Source: Bacteroidota bacterium (lineage in GTDB: Bacteria > Bacteroidota > Bacteroidia > Flavobacteriales_D > Crocinitomicaceae). Taken from it: a DNA stretch of 47,710 bases. The position numbers and the translations under genes are program-made. Position 1 is the first letter of the stretch; every line of letters starts with the position of its first letter. This document shows, piece after piece, positions 11,145 to 21,468 of this stretch. A model generated the notes under the pieces. The model was not told the origin of the DNA. It was given only the letters and a program-made list of their open reading frames with translations, and did no database searches. Location of the stretch: positions 1-47,710 of the forward strand of contig VGFL01000006.1 in the NCBI GenBank assembly GCA_016868915.1, in the 5' to 3' direction.

Positions 11145-12467
11145 TTAATCTTCGTCTTTAAAAATATCAGGTACTTTTTCGCTCAACTTGGATATCATTT
11201 TTGTGAAAAAATTTTCTCTTGGGCTACCTGGATTTACTTTATTTTTTTTTGTTTCATTCGTCGGTTCTTCCTCAACAGAATTTGTCTCGCCTACTATTCT
11301 GGCTTTGTTGTGAAAACCGTTTAATACGAGCCCTATGCCCGTAGCGTACATGGGACTTGCTAAATGTTCTAATTGTTGATTTGAATTGGCTAAATGCTCT
11401 GTAGGCAGTCCAATCCGCGCATCCAGGCCTGTTCGAAGCATAACAAGTTGTGATAGGTGTTTCAATTGGGAGCCTCCGCCAGTTAAAACAACCCCAGCAC
11501 CCATTCTACTTTCATACCCTGAGTTAATGATTTCATAATTGACAAATTCAATTATTTCAGACATACGAGCCTCAATGATTGATGTTAGTGATCCAACTGA
11601 AATATATTTTTTTTGTGAACTTCCTCGCACACCTGGAATTCCGACGGTATCATTTTGTTGGCTTTCCATTGGTAAAGCTGAACCGAATTTAACTTTTAAT
11701 TTCTCTGCATATTTTCGCATAATGTTACATCCTTGCTTGATGTCATCAGTAATAATATTACCACCAAATGGTATAACGGCGGTATGGCGAAGAATTCCCT
11801 CATAAAAAATAGCTACATCCGTGGTTCCCCCTCCGATATCAACAAGAACAACCCCCGCCTCTTTCTCTTCCTCGCTGAGAACAGCGTGAGAGGATGCAAT
11901 TGGTTCAAGAATAATCTCTTTAACCTCCAATTCAGCTATCTCGACACATTTTTTTATATTTCTCACGGCAGTAACATTCCCTGTAATAATATGACAATTC
12001 GATTCGAGTCTTGCTCCGGGCACACCAATTGGATCCTTAAAACCAGGATCATTATCGATAATGTATTCTTGAGGGAAAATGGAAATTATTTCTTCACCCG
12101 GTTTCATAACTAATTTGTACATATCATCTATGAGTGAGTCAATATCTATTTGACGTATCAAAGATTCAGCATCTTTTCGAGTAATAAGGCCACTGTGTTG
12201 AATACTTTTAATATGTTGGCCTGCTATGCCGACATAAACAGATCGAATATTTAATTGTCCAGGAACTCTTGATTGAGCTTGTGAAACAGCGGTCTTGATA
12301 GATTCTACTGTGCGGTCAATGTTGCGAACATCACCTCTTACAACACCTAGAGATTCGCATTTACCCATCGAAATAATCTCAATTTTTCCGTGATCGTTTT
12401 GCCTTCCCACAAAACATGCGATTTTTGTGGTTCCAATATCTAATCCTACAACAACTGAATTTTTCAT
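11145..12467 (-). CDS. ftsA: Cell division protein FtsA
   Basis: The 440-aa actin-like protein tethers FtsZ to the membrane. It has the actin-family phosphate motifs 'VGLDIGTTKIACFVG' and 'VVLVDIGGGTTDVAIF', an SHS2-type 1C domain between them ('RSVYVGIAGQHIKS') and 'GAGVVLTGGGSQL'. The C-terminus has a variable linker followed by an amphipathic helix ('FFTKMISKLSEKVPDIF'), the expected membrane-targeting sequence. It begins 2 nt after the ftsQ stop. Confidence 0.96.
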   Translation of the reverse strand: MKNSVVVGLDIGTTKIACFVGRQNDHGKIEIISMGKCESLGVVRGDVRNIDRTVESIKTAVSQAQSRVPGQLNIRSVYVGIAGQHIKSIQHSGLITRKDAESLIRQIDIDSLIDDMYKLVMKPGEEIISIFPQEYIIDNDPGFKDPIGVPGARLESNCHIITGNVTAVRNIKKCVEIAELEVKEIILEPIASSHAVLSEEEKEAGVVLVDIGGGTTDVAIFYEGILRHTAVIPFGGNIITDDIKQGCNIMRKYAEKLKVKFGSALPMESQQNDTVGIPGVRGSSQKKYISVGSLTSIIEARMSEIIEFVNYEIINSGYESRMGAGVVLTGGGSQLKHLSQLVMLRTGLDARIGLPTEHLANSNQQLEHLASPMYATGIGLVLNGFHNKARIVGETNSVEEEPTNETKKNKVNPGSPRENFFTKMISKLSEKVPDIFKDED

Positions 12468-12469
12468 AC

Positions 12470-13264
12470 CTACTTTTTCTTGCAGACAATTTGTCCGTTA
12501 TACTTAATCATTATCACACCATACTTATTCCAACCTTCATATGGCATTGCCTGTTCATAAAACACCTTTAATTTTTTGAACTTTACATCAACCTCTTCAT
12601 CTGAAATTGCGGTGCCAAATTCAATTATTTGATCCCCAACTAATGGAACAAAAATAAACTCATTTTGCTCATTTACAAACACTTGGCTAACGAGTGAATG
12701 GAAAAAAGGATCTTTACAAACATAATTGGAAATTCGATACATATCATCTAATTTTCGAATACTTTTCAAGTAGTTGTTGTTAATAATTTGGGTGACATTT
12801 TCGTTATTTAATCTGTCCTGTATATTGCCGTTGAAGACCAATACTCTGGCAGTATGAAAGTTGGAAGTTCCAATTTTATATCCCTCTGCATCTAGGTAAT
12901 ATGTTTCATTGAAGGAATTGAAAATCCGTGCTATGGGAACACGTAATACAACATCAATATTCCACTCTTTACCGATTTTCTTATAAACCCTTACAGATTT
13001 AACCTCTGACATTTTAAGTATGAATTTTTCCACTTTATTGGGATCAAGATTCTTGGCTTGTAAACCTTTAGGTAACAAACCAGCTAGGTCTAATCTTTTG
13101 TATAATTCATTTTTAGTTAGAAAAGCACTTTCACCTTTCACCTGAATAAAAATTTCTGGTTTGGATAAAATCTGACGATTTTCCTCTCTTTTAACAAAGA
13201 AAATTAGCACTCCTAACCCTAAAAGAAACAAAACAATCAATGATATTTTAAGCCACTTCTTCAT
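12470..13264 (-). CDS. ftsQ: Cell division protein FtsQ
   Basis: The 264-aa bitopic protein has one N-terminal membrane segment (residues of about 6-24, 'ISLIVLFLLGLGVLIFF') after a short basic cytoplasmic tail. A POTRA-like region follows ('KPEIFIQVKGES ... LTKNELYKRL') and then the FtsQ beta domain. Sequence similarity in this family is weak, so the call rests on topology, size and position between murC and ftsA. In the periplasm it links early and late divisome proteins. Its ATG overlaps the murC stop (ATGA). Confidence 0.88.
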   Translation of the reverse strand: MKKWLKISLIVLFLLGLGVLIFFVKREENRQILSKPEIFIQVKGESAFLTKNELYKRLDLAGLLPKGLQAKNLDPNKVEKFILKMSEVKSVRVYKKIGKEWNIDVVLRVPIARIFNSFNETYYLDAEGYKIGTSNFHTARVLVFNGNIQDRLNNENVTQIINNNYLKSIRKLDDMYRISNYVCKDPFFHSLVSQVFVNEQNEFIFVPLVGDQIIEFGTAISDEEVDVKFKKLKVFYEQAMPYEGWNKYGVIMIKYNGQIVCKKK

Positions 13265-14661
13265 ACAAATAATTGTTCCTCTATTTTTTCTTTAAGTTTA
13301 TCAACAATTCGATCAATATCTCCAGCGCCAATCGTTAATAATACATCGCATTCAGTTATTGAAAAACCACTAACTACTCTATCAAGATCCATGATTTTTT
13401 TATCCTTATTTTCAATTTTTTCCAGAAGCGATTCTGATGTTACCCCGGTGATTGGTAATTCGCGAGCAGGATAAATAGGAAGTAAAATAACCTGATCTAA
13501 TTTCGTTAACTCATGCGCAAATTCACCCATAAAATCTCTTGTTCTTGAAAAAAGATGGGGTTGAAAAATCCCAGTAATCCTTTTATTCGGATAAATCATA
13601 CGAATTGAAGCAATTAGTGCCTTGATTTCTTGTGGATGATGGGCATAATCGTCTATGTAAACAAATTTATCATCCTTAATTATATATTCAAATCTTCTTT
13701 TAACTCCCAAAAATGACTGTATTCCGGAACGAATCTGACTCTCCTCCATTCCCATACAAACAAGTAATGCCAGGCAGGCAAGTGCATTTTCGGCATTGTG
13801 AATTCCCGGAACACCCAATTCTATACTATTCCATTGATAGGTCGAAAATTTGACATCCATTAAAAATTGTCCATCTTGTATTCGAATATTTTCAGCAAAA
13901 AAATCAGCTTTATTATTTGAAACGGAATAAGAAATAGTTTTGGCTTGGGATTTAAATGTTAATCCTTTTTTGATAATCATAAATCCGTCTTGACTAATTT
14001 TTTCAGCATACAATTGAAATCCCTCTAAAAAATGATTGGCATCTCCGTAGATATCTAAATGATCTGGATCTGCTGATGTAATAATTGATGAAAAGGGGGA
14101 AAGCCGTAAAAAAGATCTGTCAAATTCATCGGCTTCAATTACTGCGAATTCACTTGACTGATTGATCAATAAATTGGAATTGAGATTAGTTGATACCCCA
14201 CCTAAAAATGCGGTACAACCCCATGGGCTTTTGTTTAAAATATGAGCCAGCATTGAACTAGTGGTGGTTTTGCCGTGAGTACCTGCTACACACAACCCTT
14301 TAAAGCGCTGCGTTAATAGGCCAAGAACCTCAGATCGTTTCAAAATGGTAAATCCAGAACTTTTAAAAAACCCCAATTCACGGTGATCCTCAGGAATTGC
14401 AGGAGTATAAATAACTAAGGTAATTTTATTATCACAAAAGTTATTCGGTATATTCGTTCCTAAATCATCAAAATGTATAATACATCCTTCCCGAACTAAT
14501 TCATCTGTCAACGGAGAAGTGGTTTTATCATATCCCCCTATTTCATAACCGATAGAATTAAAATAGCGGGCCAAGGCAGACATACCAATACCGCCGATTC
14601 CAAGAAAATATACTTTTCTAAAATCATTCAGTTGAACTGTATTTCCTTTGTTTATTTCCAT
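13261..14661 (-). CDS. murC: UDP-N-acetylmuramate--L-alanine ligase
   Basis: The 466-aa protein has the MurC N-terminal Rossmann motif 'VYFLGIGGIGMSALARYF', ATP loop 'VAGTHGKTTTSSM', 'IEADEFDRSF' and the C-terminal 'DDYAHHPQEI'. It adds L-Ala to UDP-MurNAc in the cytoplasm. The ATG at 14661 is preferred: an in-frame TTG at 14685 would add eight residues not expected in the family. It overlaps the end of murG by 10 nt and its stop overlaps the ftsQ start. Confidence 0.95.
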   Translation of the reverse strand: MEINKGNTVQLNDFRKVYFLGIGGIGMSALARYFNSIGYEIGGYDKTTSPLTDELVREGCIIHFDDLGTNIPNNFCDNKITLVIYTPAIPEDHRELGFFKSSGFTILKRSEVLGLLTQRFKGLCVAGTHGKTTTSSMLAHILNKSPWGCTAFLGGVSTNLNSNLLINQSSEFAVIEADEFDRSFLRLSPFSSIITSADPDHLDIYGDANHFLEGFQLYAEKISQDGFMIIKKGLTFKSQAKTISYSVSNNKADFFAENIRIQDGQFLMDVKFSTYQWNSIELGVPGIHNAENALACLALLVCMGMEESQIRSGIQSFLGVKRRFEYIIKDDKFVYIDDYAHHPQEIKALIASIRMIYPNKRITGIFQPHLFSRTRDFMGEFAHELTKLDQVILLPIYPARELPITGVTSESLLEKIENKDKKIMDLDRVVSGFSITECDVLLTIGAGDIDRIVDKLKEKIEEQLFV

Positions 14662-15764
14662 TTTCTTTTTTCGATAGAAATACAAACATCAACAATTTCC
14701 TTCGTTGCATTTATTTTGCCGAACTTTAAGATGTTATCACCCAACTCTTTTTTCAAAGACTCATTGGTAATTAAACGCAGGGCCTCGCTCACTAATTTTG
14801 ATCTCGCTGAATTATCTTCAATTAAAATTGCAGCAGACTCATTTACCAAGGACAGAGCATTTTTGGTTTGATGATCTTCTGCCACATTTGGAGAAGGAAC
14901 TAAAATCGTTGGCTTACCAACAAGAGATAGTTCAGATACGGAAATAGCCCCGGCTCTAGAAATAACGATATCAGCTGCGGCGTAAGCTAAATCCATTCTA
15001 TCAATAAATTGCAATAAATGAACCGATGTTAAATTTCTTCGATTTACAGATATGGCTAAATCAGAATGATACAGTCGGCCGCATTGCCAAATAACTTGAA
15101 CGTTGGATTCGTGAATTTTTTCCATTCCCTCTTTAATGGCTTTATTTAATGTTCTGGCACCAAGAGACCCTCCAATAACTAAAATTATGGCCTTTTTTGG
15201 ATCAAGATTAAAATGCTCAACTGCCTGTTGTCTCTTCCCGCTTATTTCTACAATATCTGATCTGATGGGATTACCGGTGTAACGAATTAAATCTTTTGGA
15301 AAAAAAAGTTCCATATTTGGATAAGCTGTACAAATTGCCTTTGCCTTCTTTGCCAGTAATTTATTTGTCTTACCCGGAAATGAATTTTGTTCTTGGATAA
15401 GTGTAGGAACACCCAATAGATTTGCCATTTTAAGAGTTGGTCCACTTGCATAGCCTCCAAAACCAATGACCAATTGTGGTTTAAACTGCTTAATTATTCT
15501 TCGTGCTTTAAGCAGGCTAAAAAGAATTTTAAACGGAAGTTTTAGGTTTGCTAAAGTCAATTTTCGTTGGAATCCTTGAATTGGCAATCCTCTAATTTTA
15601 TAACCAGCCCTGGGAACTCGTTCCATTTCCATTTTTCCCTCTGCCCCAACAAATAAAATATGACAGGTTGGAAATCTTTTTTTTATTTCGTCTGCTACAG
15701 CAATGGCCGGAAAAATGTGCCCACCGGTTCCGCCCCCAGAAATAATTACACGGTCTAGTTTCAT
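14652..15764 (-). CDS. murG: MurG: UDP-GlcNAc transferase forming lipid II
   Basis: The 370-aa GT28-family protein has the glycine-rich loop 'ISGGGTGGHIFPAIAVAD', 'GFGGYASGP', 'VIGGSLGARTLN' and the donor-binding 'VISRAGAISVSELSLVGKPTILVPSP'. It transfers GlcNAc to lipid I on the inner face of the membrane. Its ATG overlaps the ftsW stop (ATGA, 15761-15764). Confidence 0.96.
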   Translation of the reverse strand: MKLDRVIISGGGTGGHIFPAIAVADEIKKRFPTCHILFVGAEGKMEMERVPRAGYKIRGLPIQGFQRKLTLANLKLPFKILFSLLKARRIIKQFKPQLVIGFGGYASGPTLKMANLLGVPTLIQEQNSFPGKTNKLLAKKAKAICTAYPNMELFFPKDLIRYTGNPIRSDIVEISGKRQQAVEHFNLDPKKAIILVIGGSLGARTLNKAIKEGMEKIHESNVQVIWQCGRLYHSDLAISVNRRNLTSVHLLQFIDRMDLAYAAADIVISRAGAISVSELSLVGKPTILVPSPNVAEDHQTKNALSLVNESAAILIEDNSARSKLVSEALRLITNESLKKELGDNILKFGKINATKEIVDVCISIEKRKWK

Positions 15765-16933
15765 AATTCTTCAAATGAATTTACTGTTTTTGACTTTGAT
15801 TTTTTCTGTTGATTATGTGCGATTGATTGTACAATGCCTATTGAAACACAAGCCATTATTAAAGCCGAGCCACCCATTGCCAAGAGTGGCATATTTTGCC
15901 CCGTAACAGGGAAAACGCCTGTACAAACGAGCATATTTACAGAGGCTTGGGACAACAATAAAACTCCTATTCCTAAACAGAGGTATGTTTCAAAGATTTT
16001 TTCTGCATTCAATGCCACCCTAATAATTCGGTGAAGTAAAATTAAATAGGCGATTACAAGAAACAATGCCCAAAACAATCCAAATTCTTCAACAAAACTG
16101 GCATAATAAAAATCTGCATATGCCTCAGGTATGTATTCTTTCAACTTACCATCGCCAACGCCTTGTCCGAAAATTTTACCATTATTTATTGCCAGACGGG
16201 AATTTAACGCCTGGGCGTTGGAAAGAATGTCTTTATCATCCTCTAATTTATTAAAAATACGATTTTCCCATGTTTGGTATCGGGGAAGTAAATTTAGGTC
16301 GGGAGCTGCCTTATGCAGACCTACGGCAAGGAATCCAATTAAAACGATTCCTAAAAGAATTATAATCAATTTTTTAATCGGTACTTTTCCAATGAACATT
16401 ACGGTCATACATATGGCAAAAAGCAAAGCAGCTGTTGAGAAATTATCTTTTACAATCAATCCACAAATTAAAGCGACAGGCCAAAAAATATGTACAATAC
16501 CATCTCTCCAGCTATTTAAATCGTCCTCATATTTCACTAAAAGCCGACTTAAATAAACTATTATGGCAACTTTTGCGAAATCTGATGATTGAAATGTCAA
16601 ACCTATGAATGGAATTTTAATCCAACGCCCTGCATCGTTTATCTTAGAACCAAAAAACAGAGTATAAATGAGTAATGCGACTGCTAAGTAAAAACTAAAT
16701 TTTGCCAATTGAGAGATGTATTTTGAATCTCTTTTATGAATCCAATACATGAAGAAAAAACCAATAAGAACATAGAAAAAGTGCTTGTACAAATATTGAA
16801 TAGGCGACCCTCCCTCCATTTTTACGAGTATAGGCACAAAACTATACACGGTAACCAAAGAAAAGGAGAGTAATAATAAGGAAACCACCCAAATAACTGG
16901 ATCACCTTTAAGATATTTCAGATACTCTTTCAT
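15761..16933 (-). CDS. ftsW: FtsW, divisome SEDS peptidoglycan polymerase
   Basis: The 390-aa SEDS-family membrane protein has about ten hydrophobic segments and the signatures 'NDAGRWIKIPFIGLTFQSSDFAKVAIIVYLSR', read here as NDAGRWIKI then SSDFAK, and 'GQGVGDGKLKEYIPEAYADF'. It polymerises lipid II together with FtsI at the septum. The ATG at 16933 is chosen: it gives an ATGA overlap with the preceding 156-aa gene, whereas a TTG at 16957 would create a longer overlap. Confidence 0.93.
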   Translation of the reverse strand: MKEYLKYLKGDPVIWVVSLLLLSFSLVTVYSFVPILVKMEGGSPIQYLYKHFFYVLIGFFFMYWIHKRDSKYISQLAKFSFYLAVALLIYTLFFGSKINDAGRWIKIPFIGLTFQSSDFAKVAIIVYLSRLLVKYEDDLNSWRDGIVHIFWPVALICGLIVKDNFSTAALLFAICMTVMFIGKVPIKKLIIILLGIVLIGFLAVGLHKAAPDLNLLPRYQTWENRIFNKLEDDKDILSNAQALNSRLAINNGKIFGQGVGDGKLKEYIPEAYADFYYASFVEEFGLFWALFLVIAYLILLHRIIRVALNAEKIFETYLCLGIGVLLLSQASVNMLVCTGVFPVTGQNMPLLAMGGSALIMACVSIGIVQSIAHNQQKKSKSKTVNSFEEL

Positions 16934-17400
16934 TTGACTTGGGCCATCAGTAAACAATCATTAAAACATTTCATTTGATAATCCCAATCTGACTTTGAAT
17001 AAGTAAATAACAATATTGAAGGGATAATTTTAATGCCATTCATGTGAATAAAAGCCTCATGAAATGACGAAACAACCATACTATTAGTCGAATTTTGTAA
17101 ATCCGTAGCTATTGATTTATCTGAATCCAGCAGAATAGAAAATTGGATTTTCGTGGTCAATTCAACACTTAGGGATAAAACCCCATCTCTTTCAGGCAAG
17201 GACGATATCCAAAAAATCGGAAAAGGAAAAGAATTCATTGCTGCGGTCAATACAGATAAATTGGGGTTAACCCATGAAAAGACATCCATCCCCCACAATT
17301 TTCCATGTGATTTCATGGAAGAATCATTTGCTTTCAGAAGCCCTTCTTTTCTGGCTTGAAAAAGCGAATTTTCAATTTTAGCTATTTCTTTTTCACTCAT
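16930..17400 (-). CDS. Unknown 156-aa protein inserted in the dcw cluster
   Basis: I do not recognise this protein. It has no signal peptide and no clear membrane helix. The N-terminus is a charged helix ('SEKEIAKIENSLFQARKEG'), followed by mixed alpha/beta sequence with 'FPFPIFWISSLPERDG' and a final 'CFNDCLLMAQVK'. It sits between murD (15-nt gap) and ftsW (ATGA overlap), so it should be made together with FtsW. murD and ftsW are normally adjacent in Bacteroidota dcw clusters, which makes this an added gene. A role in wall synthesis or division is a guess from position only. Confidence 0.7.
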   Translation of the reverse strand: MSEKEIAKIENSLFQARKEGLLKANDSSMKSHGKLWGMDVFSWVNPNLSVLTAAMNSFPFPIFWISSLPERDGVLSLSVELTTKIQFSILLDSDKSIATDLQNSTNSMVVSSFHEAFIHMNGIKIIPSILLFTYSKSDWDYQMKCFNDCLLMAQVK

Positions 17401-17414
17401 AGCGGGATAATTAT

Positions 17415-18758
17415 TTATAAAGAGCGGACTGCTCGTTTAAATTGATTTCCTCGGTCTTCGTAATTTTCAAAAAGATCAAAACTAGAACATGCGGGAGACA
17501 ATAAAACGATCTCCTCTTTTTTCGCAATTCGATATCCCAAAGCAACTGCTTCAGCAGCGGATTTGGCTTCGACAATCGTATCAACCGATCCCTTAAAAGC
17601 GTCGATAATTTTTTGATTTTCCATGCCAAGACATATAATTGCTTTCACTTTATCTTTTACTAGTAAAGTTAACTCGCTGTAATCATTGCCTTTATCGATC
17701 CCGCCAACAACCCATACTACGGGTTTCTCCATACTTTCAAGCGCAAACCAAGTAGAATTTACATTTGTGGCTTTGGAGTCATTAATAAATTCAATACCGT
17801 TTACTTTTGCCACAAACTCCAAACGGTGTTCAACATTAGTAAAGTCTTGTAGACTTTCACGCACAATGTCCTTTCGGATTTCGAGTATTCTGGATGCTAA
17901 ACTAGCAGCCAAAGCGTTCTGGGTATTGTGCTTACCCTTGAGAGCTAATTCGTGAATTGACATATTAAATTGTTTATTTAGGTTTAAGATTATATTTTCT
18001 TTAGTTGCAAAGCCGCCGAAAGAAACTTCGTTTTTGATACTGAAAGGAACCAATTTCATATTTAACTTTCTTTTCTCTATTTCAGCTGATATAATGGGAT
18101 CATCTTGGTTGTAGATAAACCAATTTTCTTCTGTCTGATTTTGAAGAATTCTGAATTTAGAGTCGACATAATTTTGCATTTCGTAGTTATATCTATCCAA
18201 GTGATCAGGGGTGATATTCATTAGGATGGCGATATCAGCCTTAAAATCGAACATATCATCCAATTGAAAAGAGCTTATTTCTAATACGTAGTGATCAAAA
18301 TCGTTTTCAGCTACCTGTTTAGCGAAACTATGACCAATATTTCCCGCAAGGCCTACATTTAGCCCCGCTTTACGCAGAATATGATGGGTCCAAAGTGATG
18401 TGGTCGTTTTGCCATTACTTCCTGTTATACAAATTGTTTTTGCCTTGCAGTAATACCCTGCAAATTCAATCTCAGAAATGATTGGTACACCTTTATTTTT
18501 AAGGGCAGTAATCAATGGTGTATTATCGGGAATGCCAGGAGACTTAACAACTATATCTGCTGCTAAAATTCGCTTTCCATCGTGTTTACCTTGCTCCCAG
18601 TCAACGCCTAATTGATTTAGTTTTTCTTGAAATTCCGATTTAATAAGGCCCAAATCCGAAATAAAAACCTTCCAACCCATTTTTAGTGCTAAAATGGCAG
18701 TACCAATACCGCTTTCACCAGCTCCAATTATTGCGATATATCCGGGTTTTATTGACAT
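17415..18758 (-). CDS. murD: UDP-MurNAc-L-alanine--D-glutamate ligase
   Basis: The 447-aa protein has the MurD N-terminal motif 'IAIIGAGESGIGTAILALK', ATP loop 'CITGSNGKTTTSLW', 'NITPDHLDRY' and the C-terminal 'FINDSKATNVNSTW' and 'LLSPACSSFDLFENYEDRG'. It adds D-Glu in the cytoplasm. The ATG at 18758 shares its A with the mraY stop (TAATG), which favours it over a TTG at 18815 that would run deep into mraY. Confidence 0.95.
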   Translation of the reverse strand: MSIKPGYIAIIGAGESGIGTAILALKMGWKVFISDLGLIKSEFQEKLNQLGVDWEQGKHDGKRILAADIVVKSPGIPDNTPLITALKNKGVPIISEIEFAGYYCKAKTICITGSNGKTTTSLWTHHILRKAGLNVGLAGNIGHSFAKQVAENDFDHYVLEISSFQLDDMFDFKADIAILMNITPDHLDRYNYEMQNYVDSKFRILQNQTEENWFIYNQDDPIISAEIEKRKLNMKLVPFSIKNEVSFGGFATKENIILNLNKQFNMSIHELALKGKHNTQNALAASLASRILEIRKDIVRESLQDFTNVEHRLEFVAKVNGIEFINDSKATNVNSTWFALESMEKPVVWVVGGIDKGNDYSELTLLVKDKVKAIICLGMENQKIIDAFKGSVDTIVEAKSAAEAVALGYRIAKKEEIVLLSPACSSFDLFENYEDRGNQFKRAVRSL

Positions 18759-20002
18759 TATCTCAATTTCAATGTTACGATAGCAATTACGGCAAGCAAA
18801 ACACCTACAATCCAAAATCGAGATACGATTTTAGCTTCATGGAGCCCAAGTTTCTGATAGTGGTGATGTAAGGGAGCCATCCTGAAAAGACGAATACCAT
18901 CACCAAATTTTCGTTTTGTATATTTAAAATATGCAACTTGAATAATCACCGAAAGATTTTCGATCAAAAAAACGCCACATAAAACAGGGATAATAAGTTC
19001 TTTGCGAATTGATATGGCAAATACGGCGATTATTCCTCCAAGAGCAAGGCTTCCTGTATCTCCCATAAATATTTGTGCAGGAAACGAATTATACCATAAA
19101 AATCCAACACATGCCCCAACAAATGCAGAAATAAAAATCACTAATTCTTCTGCGTAGGGGATATACATCACATTTAAATAATCTGCAAACTTTGCATTTG
19201 AGCTAACGTAAGCCAAGACTGCCAGGGCAATTCCAATTATTGCCGAAGTACCCGTGGCCAAGCCATCCAATCCGTCAGTCATGTTCGCCCCATTGGATAC
19301 CGCTATGACTATGAAAATGATCACTGGAATGAATATTAACCATCCATAACTTTTTTTCCAGTCCCCAATTAGCCAATTATAATTAAACTCATTCCCTTTG
19401 ATAAATGGAATTGTGGTTGTCATGTCATCCGTTCGAATCCATTTATAATTCTCATTGATATTATTAGTATGCTGGTGGGTAACAAATTGTTCACCCACAT
19501 TTAACTTGTAATTACTCGGCACTCTCTTATGAACTACCACATCTTTTGAAAAATAGAGAATACACCCAACGATTAAACCAACACCGATTTGACCAATCAC
19601 CTTAAACTTTCCCTTCAATCCTTCCTTATTCTTTTTAAAAACCTTAATGTAATCGTCTAAAAAACCAATAAAACCCAGCCAAATAGTTGCTAGAATCATA
19701 GTTATTACATAGATATTATGCAGCTTTGCGAGAAGCAATGTCGGAATCAATATTGCTCCAAGAATAATTAATCCACCCATTGTCGGTGTGCCTGATTTCT
19801 CAATCTGGCCTTCTAGTCCGAGATCACGGACTGTTTCCCCTATTTGTTGGCGATGTAAAAGATTAATAATTTTCTTTCCAAAAAGGATAGAAATAATTAA
19901 TGAAATAATTAGTGCTAGTGCAGCCCTAAATGAGATGAAATCAAATAATCCAGCTCCTGGAAAATTGAATTTATCTAAGTAGTTAAAAAGATAGTATAAC
20001 AT
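18758..20002 (-). CDS. mraY: Phospho-MurNAc-pentapeptide transferase MraY
   Basis: The 414-aa polytopic protein catalyses lipid I formation on undecaprenyl phosphate. Diagnostic motifs: '[13 protein letters not shown]', '[13 protein letters not shown]', '[12 protein letters not shown]' and '[12 protein letters not shown]'. It is about 50 residues longer than the E. coli enzyme because of an insert near residues 140-215 ('[18 protein letters not shown] ... [11 protein letters not shown]'), which I believe is usual in Bacteroidota. Start and stop join murE and murD through TAATG junctions. Confidence 0.96.
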   Translation of the reverse strand: MLYYLFNYLDKFNFPGAGLFDFISFRAALALIISLIISILFGKKIINLLHRQQIGETVRDLGLEGQIEKSGTPTMGGLIILGAILIPTLLLAKLHNIYVITMILATIWLGFIGFLDDYIKVFKKNKEGLKGKFKVIGQIGVGLIVGCILYFSKDVVVHKRVPSNYKLNVGEQFVTHQHTNNINENYKWIRTDDMTTTIPFIKGNEFNYNWLIGDWKKSYGWLIFIPVIIFIVIAVSNGANMTDGLDGLATGTSAIIGIALAVLAYVSSNAKFADYLNVMYIPYAEELVIFISAFVGACVGFLWYNSFPAQIFMGDTGSLALGGIIAVFAISIRKELIIPVLCGVFLIENLSVIIQVAYFKYTKRKFGDGIRLFRMAPLHHHYQKLGLHEAKIVSRFWIVGVLLAVIAIVTLKLR

Positions 20003-21468
20003 TATTTTCCTATTAAATCAAACATACTTTTAGTTATCTCTACGTCATCAAAATCATATTTTATACCCTGTATTTCTTGGTATTTCTCATGTCCTTTTCC
20101 TGCTATCAATATTATATCGTTTGGGTTTGACATTGCCACTGCAGTTTTGATTGCCTGAGCGCGATCAGAAATGCTAAGGGTACTTCCTAACTTGTCAACG
20201 AGGATCCCTTTCATCATTTGGTTTAATATTTCATGAGGATCCTCTGATCGTGGGTTATCGGAGGTCAATATCACTTGATCACTCATTTCACTTGCAATGC
20301 GCGCCATTTCTGGTCGCTTAGTTGAATCTCTATCTCCCCCACATCCGACAATTGTCAATACTTTTTGCTCCTTTTTTCGAATTGAAGCAATTGTTGAGAG
20401 TACATTTTCAAGAGCATCGGGTGTATGAGCATAATCCACAATTGCGGTGATACTCGTCTTACTCTTTAGATATTGGAAGCGTCCGGAAACGGATTCAAGC
20501 GAACTTATCACTTGAAGTAATTGAAATTCATCCTGATTGAGTAGTATTCCCGTTGCATAAATGGCTAAAACATTAGAAGCATTAAATTCTCCTATCAGTT
20601 TTGTCCAAACTTCTTTACCATTAATATTTAAAAGCATCCCTGAAAATTGGTTTTCAAGTACTTTTACTTTAAAATCAGCGGGCGACTTTAGTGCGTAAGT
20701 ATATTTTTTTGCTAGGGTATTTTGGAGCATTATCATTCCATTTTTATCGTCACAATTTGTGAGTGCAAAAGCTGAGGAATTTAACTCGTCAAAAAAGCGC
20801 TTTTTCACATTTCTGTATTCAGCAAATGTTTTATGATAATCTAAATGATCGTGAGTTATATTTGAAAATATTGCCCCAGTAAATGTCAAGCCACCAATTC
20901 TTTCTTGGTGAATGGCGTGTGAACTTACCTCCATAAAGACATATTCACATCTACTGTCAACCATTTGAGCCAGAAGGCTATTGAGCTGAACGGAGTCCGG
21001 GGTTGTATGAGTTGCGGGAACATCAATTTGACCAATTTTATTAACGACTGTTGAAAGTAGGCCACACGCATAACCTAAATTGGTAAAAGCACTGTGTAAA
21101 AGGGTTGCGATTGTTGTTTTTCCATTTGTCCCAGTAACACCAACAATCTTTAATTTTTTTGAGGGATTATCGAAGAAATTGGCCGATGCTAAAGCAAGTG
21201 CTCTAAGTGAATCTCTCACTAAAATCACTGTGCAATTATCAATGGTAAATTCTGGTAATTTTTGAACTACAATTACTTGGCAACCATTTTCTACAACTTG
21301 TTGCAAATATAAATGACCATCAGTGTTGGTGCCCTGGATTGCAAAAAAGATGGAACTTGAACAAGCTTTACGCGAATCAAACTCAATACTCTCGATTAAA
21401 TATTCCATCGAGCCACGGATAGATTCTACTGCTATTCCAGAAAAGATATGTGTTAAATACTTCGCCAT
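20002..21468 (-). CDS. murE: UDP-MurNAc-tripeptide synthetase (meso-DAP adding)
   Basis: The 488-aa MurE has P-loop '[16 protein letters not shown]', 'THTTPDS' in the substrate site and '[10 protein letters not shown]'. The motif [11 protein letters not shown] contains DNPR, the signature of enzymes that add meso-diaminopimelate rather than lysine, so the peptidoglycan should be of the DAP type. It joins ftsI and mraY by TAATG overlaps. Confidence 0.96.
   Translation of the reverse strand: MAKYLTHIFSGIAVESIRGSMEYLIESIEFDSRKACSSSIFFAIQGTNTDGHLYLQQVVENGCQVIVVQKLPEFTIDNCTVILVRDSLRALALASANFFDNPSKKLKIVGVTGTNGKTTIATLLHSAFTNLGYACGLLSTVVNKIGQIDVPATHTTPDSVQLNSLLAQMVDSRCEYVFMEVSSHAIHQERIGGLTFTGAIFSNITHDHLDYHKTFAEYRNVKKRFFDELNSSAFALTNCDDKNGMIMLQNTLAKKYTYALKSPADFKVKVLENQFSGMLLNINGKEVWTKLIGEFNASNVLAIYATGILLNQDEFQLLQVISSLESVSGRFQYLKSKTSITAIVDYAHTPDALENVLSTIASIRKKEQKVLTIVGCGGDRDSTKRPEMARIASEMSDQVILTSDNPRSEDPHEILNQMMKGILVDKLGSTLSISDRAQAIKTAVAMSNPNDIILIAGKGHEKYQEIQGIKYDFDDVEITKSMFDLIGK

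Noticed and set aside
18759-18815. TTG start that would lengthen murD into mraY
   Set aside because: The ATG at 18758 gives the standard MurD N-terminus and the TAATG junction seen at neighbouring genes.
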